A stretch of DNA of 17,724 nt from an uncultured Bacilli bacterium (GTDB lineage Bacteria; Bacillota_I; Bacilli_A; RF39; UBA660): positions 1-17,724 of the forward strand of contig CANRGI010000008.1 of assembly GCA_947630095.1 (NCBI GenBank), given 5' to 3'. The notes beneath the pieces are model-generated. The model was given only the letters and a program-made list of their open reading frames with translations. It made no database searches and had not been told where the DNA came from. Numbering within the stretch: the first letter of the stretch is position 1; each line of letters starts with the position of its first letter. The translations under genes and the position numbers were made by a program. This document shows, piece by piece, positions 14,956 to 17,724 of this stretch.

Positions 14956-15195
14956 GAGGACGCTTAATAGTGTTTGGTGTCATAGTACTTTTTTGGGGGT
15001 TTTGGTACCTAAATTAGGAGGTGATAATTATGGGGAAGAAGGATTTCTTAATTCTATCATTACTTATAATTATTTTTTTCTTGCTTTACATAATTTGCAA
15101 CTTGATATAAGAAAAAACACCTAAACAGCATCTTAGAAAACGTTTAGGTGAACTATATAACTAGGACACCAAACCCATAAAAGTTAAGTGTTCTC
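14956..15195 (+). repeat. Long-range inverted repeats closing the toxin mRNA
   Basis: Two arm pairs: 14956-14967 with 15184-15195 (12 bp, two G-U) and 14972-14981 with 15165-15174 (10 bp, perfect), separated by an unequal internal loop. Because both 5' arms recur as near copies on the minus strand, the antisense RNA contains a sequence resembling the mRNA 5' end and could compete with this folding. Confidence 0.75.
15030..15110 (+). CDS. Small membrane toxin of a type I toxin-antitoxin module
   Basis: A 26-aa peptide, MGKKDFLILSLLIIIFFLLY plus six residues, made of a short basic start and one membrane-spanning helix, the usual design of type I toxins such as TxpA, BsrG or Fst that insert into the membrane. 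It has a perfect ribosome site AGGAGGTGAT (15016-15025). Its mRNA has features typical of this class. The 5' end (GAGGACGCTTAA, 14956-14967, and GTTTGGTGTC, 14972-14981) pairs with the 3' end (TTAAGTGTTCTC, 15184-15195, and GACACCAAAC, 15165-15174), which would keep the message folded. An antisense RNA overlaps the 3' UTR. A decayed homologue lies just downstream. Toxicity is inferred; the short ORF with so much surrounding RNA structure makes another role unlikely. Confidence 0.75.
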   Translation: MGKKDFLILSLLIIIFFLLYIICNLI

Positions 15196-15221
15196 TTTTT
15201 TTTATGAAGAATTATCTTCAT
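15111..15221 (-). ncRNA. Antisense antitoxin RNA 1
   Basis: An RNA of about 110 nt transcribed leftward, tail-to-tail with the toxin mRNA and complementary to its whole 3' UTR from just after the stop codon. It starts near 15221 with a 5' hairpin (ATGAAGA 15204-15210 with TCTTCAT 15215-15221) and ends at an intrinsic terminator: CACCTAAAC (15118-15126) with GTTTAGGTG (15142-15150), then six T on the minus strand (15112-15117). This layout is that of the antitoxin RNAs RatA and SR4 in Bacillus, which act by duplex formation and RNase III cleavage. Confidence 0.7.
15163..15203 (+). terminator. Terminator of the toxin mRNA
   Basis: AGGACAC (15163-15169) pairs with GTGTTCT (15188-15194) locally, followed by C and eight T (15196-15203). 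The same bases also take part in the long-range 5'-3' pairing. Confidence 0.65.
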
Positions 15222-15227
15222 AAGTAC

Positions 15228-15256
15228 ATTATACTATCTATTTTATTTTTATACAA
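15228..15256 (-). promoter_or_regulatory. Promoter of antitoxin RNA 1
   Basis: On the minus strand TTGTAT (complement of 15251-15256), 17-bp spacer, consensus TATAAT (complement of 15228-15233). Same hexamers and spacing as the promoters at 15424 and 15569. Confidence 0.75.
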
Positions 15257-15345
15257 GTGGGTAAAAGAAAAAAGATACTTATTGTACCTTTTTCCTACTT
15301 GTAATTATTTTTATTTTACTAATCATTTTATACAAATTAATGTAA
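15257..15345 (+). pseudogene. Decayed second copy of the type I toxin
   Basis: From 15257 GTG GGT AAA... reads MGKRKKILIV, resembling the toxin start MGKKDFLILS, and stops soon after. Shifting one frame, 15289-15345 reads FFLLVIIFILLIILYKLM and stop, which lines up with LLIIIFFLLYIICNLI of the intact toxin (10 of 16 identical from the LL). The stop and what follows also match: TAAgAAAAAACACCTAAAC in the first, TAAaATAAAACATCTAAAC in the second. The copy is therefore frameshifted, and it lacks an ATG and a ribosome site, its 5' part being overlain by the promoter of antitoxin RNA 1. It cannot make toxin as it stands. Confidence 0.65.
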
Positions 15346-15417
15346 AATAAAACATCTAAACCACAACTATTGAAATTGTCGTTTATCGATACCAAACTTG
15401 TATAAGTTAAGTATCTT
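15346..15417 (-). ncRNA. Antisense antitoxin RNA 2 (beside the decayed toxin)
   Basis: A second leftward RNA of about 70 nt with the same plan as the first. The 5' hairpin has GATAC/GTATC and AACTT/AAGTT arms (15388-15415). The terminator hairpin pairs TAAAC with GTTTA and, past a G-G mismatch, ACAA with TTGT, followed by a T-rich tail (TTTTATTTT). It shares TTTGGTRTC and TAAACG...GTTTAGRTG with antitoxin RNA 1. Promoter and both hairpins are intact although the toxin is broken. It might still act on related toxin messages elsewhere. Confidence 0.6.
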
Positions 15418-15423
15418 AAATAC

Positions 15424-15452
15424 ATTATACTATTTATTTTATTTTTATACAA
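15424..15452 (-). promoter_or_regulatory. Promoter of antitoxin RNA 2
   Basis: Minus strand TTGTAT (complement of 15447-15452), 17-bp spacer, TATAAT (complement of 15424-15429). The region around it is nearly identical to the promoter at 15228-15256. Confidence 0.75.
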
Positions 15453-15471
15453 GAAGTTTTTAGGGGAATAC

Positions 15472-15497
15472 AAAAAATGCCAATAAAGGCATTTTTT
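15472..15497. terminator. Bidirectional terminator
   Basis: AAAAAATGCC (15472-15481) pairs with GGCATTTTTT (15488-15497) around AATAAA. It works in either direction; on the minus strand it ends the third small RNA. Confidence 0.75.
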
Positions 15498-15562
15498 GTT
15501 TGCTACAATGGAATGCCTGTTTTAAAAACAGACATATTTTCAGTGAGGTTTTTTCCCTCACT
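15472..15562 (-). ncRNA. Third minus-strand small RNA
   Basis: About 90 nt. It starts near 15562 with a perfect 5' hairpin (AGTGAGG 15542-15548 with CCTCACT 15556-15562), has a middle hairpin (CTGTT 15517-15521 with AACAG 15527-15531), and ends in a terminator. Apart from the promoter and the plan of a 5' hairpin plus terminator it does not resemble the two antitoxin RNAs, and I see no toxin ORF opposite it. Confidence 0.5.
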
Positions 15563-15568
15563 ACATAC

Positions 15569-15597
15569 ATTATATAATTAATTTTAAAAATATACAA
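15569..15597 (-). promoter_or_regulatory. Promoter of the third minus-strand RNA
   Basis: Minus strand TTGTAT (complement of 15592-15597), 17-bp spacer, TATAAT (complement of 15569-15574). Confidence 0.7.
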
Positions 15598-15637
15598 GTT
15601 TTTTCTTCAATTTGAATAAAATTATGTAGAGAAATTT

Positions 15638-15695
15638 AAAAAATACTAAAAAATACTAAAAAATGTTTGACATAAATCGCAAGTAGTGATATTAT
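15638..15695 (+). promoter_or_regulatory. rpsL operon promoter with phased A-tracts
   Basis: Consensus TTGACA (15667-15672), 17-bp spacer, TATTAT (15690-15695), extended -10 TG at 15687-15688; +1 about 15702. Immediately upstream are three A6 tracts (15638-15643, 15648-15653, 15658-15663) repeating every 10 bp, which should bend the DNA and act as an UP element for this highly expressed operon. Confidence 0.8.
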
Positions 15696-15701
15696 TATCT
15701 T

Positions 15702-15776
15702 GCTTGAGTTTTTTTAGGAAAACTCTAATAAAATTAAAATTATGACACACCAGGAAGTGTGCAAGAAAGGAGTACT
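15702..15776 (+). promoter_or_regulatory. rpsL 5' leader with two hairpins
   Basis: GAGTTTT (15706-15712) pairs with AAAACTC (15719-15725), and CACAC (15746-15750) with GTGTG (15757-15761). The second hairpin ends 5 nt before the ribosome site AAAGGAGT (15766-15773), a suitable place for translational control by a ribosomal protein. No T-run follows either hairpin. Confidence 0.5.
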
Positions 15777-16190
15777 ATGACTACTATAAATCAATTAGTA
15801 AAGCATAAGAGAACACAAAAGGTTAGAAAAAGTAAAAGTCCAGTATTAAATATTGGTTTTAACTCAAAAGATAAAAAAAGAACTAATAATACTTCTCCAC
15901 AAAAACGTGGGGTATGTACTCGTGTTGGTACTAAGACACCTAAGAAACCAAATTCAGCATTACGTAAGTATGCACGTGTAAGACTTAGTAACGGACTTGA
16001 AGTTACCTGCTATATTCCAGGAATTGGACATAATTTACAAGAGCACAGTGTAGTATTAATTCGTGGTGGACGTGTAAAAGACTTAATCGGTGTACGTTAT
16101 CATATTATACGTGGTACATTAGATACTGCTGGAGTAGAAGCAAGACGTCAAGGTAGAAGTAAATATGGTGCTAAAAGACCAAAAAAATAA
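15777..16190 (+). CDS. rpsL: 30S ribosomal protein S12
   Basis: A 137-aa protein of the decoding centre of the small ribosomal subunit. The signatures SSPQKRGVC-type stretch (NTSPQKRGVCTRVGT), TPKKPNSALRKYARVRLSNG and GIGHNLQEHSVVLIRGGRVKD are all present, and length is normal. The start is the ATG at 15777, preceded by AAAGGAGT. The loop normally read KDLPGVRYH is KDLIGVRYH here: Ile104 replaces a proline that is almost universal and whose substitution is linked to streptomycin phenotypes in other bacteria. First gene of the str operon, followed by rpsG and fusA; rpoC, the usual upstream neighbour in Bacilli, is not next to it. Confidence 0.97.
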   Translation: MTTINQLVKHKRTQKVRKSKSPVLNIGFNSKDKKRTNNTSPQKRGVCTRVGTKTPKKPNSALRKYARVRLSNGLEVTCYIPGIGHNLQEHSVVLIRGGRVKDLIGVRYHIIRGTLDTAGVEARRQGRSKYGAKRPKK

Positions 16191-16221
16191 AATAAATTAA
16201 AATATATGAAAGGAGTTTAAA

Positions 16222-16689
16222 ATGCGTAAAAAGAGAGCAGAGAAAAGAGAAGTATTAGCAGATCCTATTTATAATTCTAAAGTAGTTACTAAATTAATTA
16301 ATAGAATTATGTTAGATGGTAAAAAAGGTACTGCTCAAAAACTACTTTATGATGCTTTTGAAATGGTAAAAGATAAAACTGGTAAAGACCCGATGGAAGT
16401 ATTTAATCAAGCATTTGAAAATATTAAACCAGCACTAGAGATTAGAAGTAGACGTATTGGTGGTGGTAACTATCAAGTACCAGTAGAAGTTAGACCAGAA
16501 AGACAACAAGCATTAGCACTTCGTTGGTTAGTACAATATGCTAAAAGTAGAAGTGGTAAAGGTATGGCTGAGAATTTAGCAAATGAAATTATAGATGCTT
16601 CAGAGGGAACTGGTGGAGCAGTTAAAAAACGTGAAGACACACACAAGATGGCAGAGGCTAATAAGGCTTATGCACATTATAGATGGTAA
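16222..16689 (+). CDS. rpsG: 30S ribosomal protein S7
   Basis: A 155-aa protein that nucleates assembly of the 30S head by binding the 3' domain of 16S rRNA. Full family length, with the basic start MRKKRAEKREVLADPIYNS, VTKLINRIMLDGKKGTAQ, IGGGNYQVPVEVRPERQQAL and the C-terminal GGAVKKREDTHKMAEANKA intact. Ribosome site AAAGGAG lies at good spacing before the ATG. It is 31 nt after rpsL and 17 nt before fusA, in the conserved str operon order. Nothing unusual is seen. Confidence 0.97.
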   Translation: MRKKRAEKREVLADPIYNSKVVTKLINRIMLDGKKGTAQKLLYDAFEMVKDKTGKDPMEVFNQAFENIKPALEIRSRRIGGGNYQVPVEVRPERQQALALRWLVQYAKSRSGKGMAENLANEIIDASEGTGGAVKKREDTHKMAEANKAYAHYRW

Positions 16690-16706
16690 GAAGGGAGAAA
16701 TAAATT

Positions 16707-17724
16707 ATGGCACGTGATGTATCTTTAGATAAAATTCGTAATATTGGTATAATGGCGCATATTGATGCTGGTAAAACTACTTTTACAGAGCGTGTTCTTT
16801 TCCATACAGGTATAACTCATAAAATTGGAGAAACACACGATGGAGAGTCACAAATGGACTGGATGGAACAAGAAAAAGAAAGAGGTATTACAATTACTAG
16901 TGCAGCAACAACAGCGCACTGGAAAGGATACAGATTAAATATTATAGATACACCAGGACACGTAGACTTTACTATTGAAGTATCGCGTTCACTTAGAGTA
17001 TTAGATGGTGCGATAGCATTAATAGATGCACAAGCGGGTGTAGAAACACAAACTGAACAAGTTTGGAGACAAGCAAATGAATGGAAAGTTCCTAGAATGA
17101 TATTTGCAAATAAAATGGATAAAATGGGAGCAGATTTCGTTTATAGTTTAGGTACAATTAAAGATAGACTTAGTGAAAAGTCAGCACCTATAGAGTGGCC
17201 TATTGGAAGTGAGGATAACTTTAGAGGTATTGTTGATTTAGTAAGTTTAAAAGCATATCTTTATGATGGGGAACAAAAAGAAGAACCTAAAGAGATAGAT
17301 ATTCCTGAAGATTTAAAAGATATTGTAGAAGAGAAGAGAACTGAACTAATAGATATAGTTTCTATGTTTGACGATGCTCTTATGGAAAAATACTTAGATG
17401 GTGCAGAAGTTAGTGTAGAAGATATTAAGTCTGCTATAAGAAAAGGAGTTTTGGCTGGAGAATTTTATCCAGTATTATGTGGAACTGCTTTAGGAAATAT
17501 GGGAGTTAAACTTGCATTAGATGCAGTAATTGATTACTTACCATCTCCACTTGATATAGCACACGTTAAAGGTATTGATATGCACGATAATCCTATTGAG
17601 TGTAAGACAAGTGACTCAGAACCATTTGCAGCACTTGCATTTAAGATTATGAATGACCCATTTGTAGGTAATTTAACATTTTTCCGTGTATATTCTGGAA
17701 CATTAAAGAGTGGCTCTTATGTCT
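16707..17724 (+). CDS. fusA: Elongation factor G, N-terminal part (cut by window end)
   Basis: The translocation GTPase of the ribosome. The frame runs from the ATG at 16707 (ribosome site AGGGAG) to the end of the window without a stop: 339 codons plus one base, about half of the usual 690-700. The G domain is complete: G1 AHIDAGKTT (17-25), switch I ending with RGITITSAATTA, G3 DTPGHVDF, G4 NKMDK. The G' insert and the start of domain II (FAALAFKIMNDPFVGNLTFF) follow. It is the third gene of the str operon; tuf would be expected next but lies outside. No unusual residues were noticed. Confidence 0.97.
   Translation, partial: MARDVSLDKIRNIGIMAHIDAGKTTFTERVLFHTGITHKIGETHDGESQMDWMEQEKERGITITSAATTAHWKGYRLNIIDTPGHVDFTIEVSRSLRVLDGAIALIDAQAGVETQTEQVWRQANEWKVPRMIFANKMDKMGADFVYSLGTIKDRLSEKSAPIEWPIGSEDNFRGIVDLVSLKAYLYDGEQKEEPKEIDIPEDLKDIVEEKRTELIDIVSMFDDALMEKYLDGAEVSVEDIKSAIRKGVLAGEFYPVLCGTALGNMGVKLALDAVIDYLPSPLDIAHVKGIDMHDNPIECKTSDSEPFAALAFKIMNDPFVGNLTFFRVYSGTLKSGSYV

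Noticed and set aside
15279..15473. A 64-codon minus-strand reading frame
   Set aside because: No ribosome site or domain; it overlaps antitoxin RNA 2, its promoter and the toxin remnant, which explain the region better.
15759..15776. Earlier in-frame start for S12
   Set aside because: S12 homologues begin MTTINQL-like, and the ribosome site AAAGGAGT falls between this codon and the ATG at 15777.
1..17724. CRISPR arrays, insertion sequences, transposase genes or attachment sites
   Set aside because: No regularly spaced repeats, no transposase-like protein and no terminal inverted repeats with target duplication were seen.

Overview
The window comes from a very AT-rich, low-GC Gram-positive bacterium, most likely a gut Bacilli/Mollicutes-related lineage. 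The pointers are strong Shine-Dalgarno sites, UGA used as a stop (gene ending at 9599) with UGG for Trp, a type VIIb secretion locus, and the rpsL-rpsG-fusA order. The lineage is inferred from style only; no 16S or similar marker is present.

Region 1 (1-4233) is the end of a type VII secretion locus. It holds the C-terminal part of the EssC ATPase, then a promoter and four small helical genes: a 216-aa protein with two WXG modules, a canonical WXG100 protein, a WXG100-like protein and a coiled-coil protein. Region 2 (4236-9628) is an accessory cluster on the same strand: a HerA/FtsK-superfamily ATPase, a PD-(D/E)XK-like protein, a lipoprotein, a protein with kinase-fold motifs and a small coupled protein. 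Its link to secretion is by position only. Region 3 (9639-12053) has a CaCA-family cation/Ca2+ exchanger, a structured RNA ending in a terminator that looks like a riboswitch or attenuator, and an AAA_14/DUF4143 ATPase.

Region 4 (12057-14732) has a divergent XRE regulator, operator-like dyads, and a membrane-anchored surface protein with a C-type-lectin-like C-terminus of the kind diversified by diversity-generating retroelements (DGRs). Just downstream is a GC-rich, AAC-codon-rich block that looks like a DGR template repeat. It sits in its own transcription unit: promoter at 14361, a 12-bp helix closing the RNA from the predicted +1, and a terminator at 14662-14732. No reverse transcriptase gene lies in the window.

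Region 5 (14871-15597) is non-coding by ordinary gene calling. I read it as a type I toxin-antitoxin module: a 26-aa membrane peptide whose mRNA ends pair with each other, and an antisense RNA overlapping its 3' UTR. Next to it is a decayed second copy in which the toxin is frameshifted but the antisense RNA is intact, then a third minus-strand small RNA with the same promoter design.

Region 6 (15638-17724) is core genome: a strong rpsL promoter with phased A-tracts, rpsL, rpsG, and the first 339 codons of fusA, cut by the window end. Most + strand promoters seen here share one design, a 17-bp spacer and an extended -10 (TGn before the hexamer).
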